A stretch of 64,000 nt of DNA from Staphylococcus lutrae (GTDB lineage Bacteria > Bacillota > Bacilli > Staphylococcales > Staphylococcaceae): contig NZ_CP020773.1 in the NCBI RefSeq assembly GCF_002101335.1, forward strand, positions 1,922,001-1,986,000, written 5' to 3'. Of this stretch, positions 63,604 through 64,000 are shown piece after piece. The number at the start of each line of letters is the position of its first letter. The stretch's first letter is position 1. The notes below the pieces were generated by a model, which worked only from the letters and a program-made list of their open reading frames with translations, was not told the origin of the DNA and ran no database searches. A program made the translations under genes and the position numbers.

Positions 63604-64000
63604 TTGGTACGAAGCGCAAAAAGATACAAAAGATGTGCTCGTGTTATTGCACGGGTTTATAAGTGATCAACGTGTTTTTGATGCCCATATTCAACCGTTA
63701 TCGAAAGAAGCACACGTGCTATGTATAGACTTGCCGGGGCACGGTCAAGATGATACATCGTTAGAAATCACTTGGGACTTTGACTTTATCGTAGCGCAAT
63801 TGCATCAAGTCTTCAGTTTATTTCCATCCTATACGATTTACTTACATGGCTACTCAATGGGGGCACGGGTGGCATTATATTATGCATTGAAACATCCAGA
63901 TTTTCTGGCTGGGTTGATATTAGAGAGTGGTTCGCCGGGCATTCAAGATGAACGTGCACGTATCGAGCGCCAACAAGTCGATGCCGCGCGTGCACGTGTT
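63590..64000 (+). CDS. menH: SHCHC synthase MenH, 5' part (cut by window end)
   Basis: The first 137 codons are present: MLHYNWYEA start, [14 protein letters not shown] (oxyanion region), [10 protein letters not shown] and [17 protein letters not shown] with the nucleophilic Ser. It is an alpha/beta hydrolase that removes pyruvate from SEPHCHC. The ATG overlaps the menD end. The stop lies beyond the window. Confidence 0.92.
   Translation, partial: MLHYNWYEAQKDTKDVLVLLHGFISDQRVFDAHIQPLSKEAHVLCIDLPGHGQDDTSLEITWDFDFIVAQLHQVFSLFPSYTIYLHGYSMGARVALYYALKHPDFLAGLILESGSPGIQDERARIERQQVDAARARV

Overview
The window reads as the chromosome of a low-GC Gram-positive coccus, most likely a Staphylococcus of the intermedius group (S. 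pseudintermedius, S. delphini or relatives). This is an inference from gene content and order: pepF, the small RNA RsaE, yjbH-yjbI-yjbK, relQ-nadK, fabI, ugtP-ltaA, murE, prfC, comK and menA/menFDH are all staphylococcal in type, and there is a large LPETG-anchored adhesin with a YSIRK-like signal. No species-specific marker could be checked.

Region 1 (1-1872) holds the 3' part of pepF and the RsaE/RoxS small RNA. Region 2 (1930-11142) is an AT-rich accessory island between rsaE and yjbH. It is a streptolysin S-like thiazole/oxazole-modified microcin (TOMM) cluster. It contains a 36-residue precursor ending in CCCPCCCCC, an E1-like scaffold protein split at an A8 run, a YcaO cyclodehydratase ending in PHPFP, a SagB-type dehydrogenase, a truncated M16-like peptidase, a 5'-truncated ABC ATPase and an ABC-2 permease. 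Insertion sequences (an ISL3 fragment, an IS1182/IS1272-like element, an IS21 remnant and an IS3 element) have broken it, so this copy is probably inactive. It still shows what an intact relative would contain.

Region 3 (11368-43398) is mostly core genome: stress and disulfide control (yjbH, yjbI), (p)ppGpp and NADP synthesis (relQ, nadK), Mg2+ and cation transport (mgtE, a CPA2 antiporter, ktrD), fatty acid synthesis (fabI), the lipoteichoic acid glycolipid anchor (ugtP, ltaA), peptidoglycan (murE), translation termination (prfC), a Mn riboswitch with a TerC-family gene, an HtrA-like protease, and the dltXABCD operon for teichoic acid D-alanylation. Interruptions include a LytTR/DUF3021 regulatory pair with 21-bp-phased repeats and a frameshifted alanine/glycine symporter.

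Region 4 (43664-52975) is accessory. It carries a 1341-residue B-repeat adhesin and a patchwork of small modules. These include two copies of a small membrane peptide plus small HTH protein cassette, with three related terminators; a candidate type I toxin mRNA whose 5' and 3' ends can pair over the ribosome binding site; a candidate small RNA; frameshifted hypothetical genes; and an intact ISL3 element with an 8-bp target duplication. It lies next to a tRNA-Asn/tRNA-Ser pair.

Region 5 (53019-64000) returns to core genes: the two tRNAs, comK, an IDEAL-domain protein, lplA, small conserved proteins, a broken GNAT gene, a FetAB-like ABC exporter, and menaquinone synthesis (menA divergent from menF-menD-menH, the last cut by the window end).
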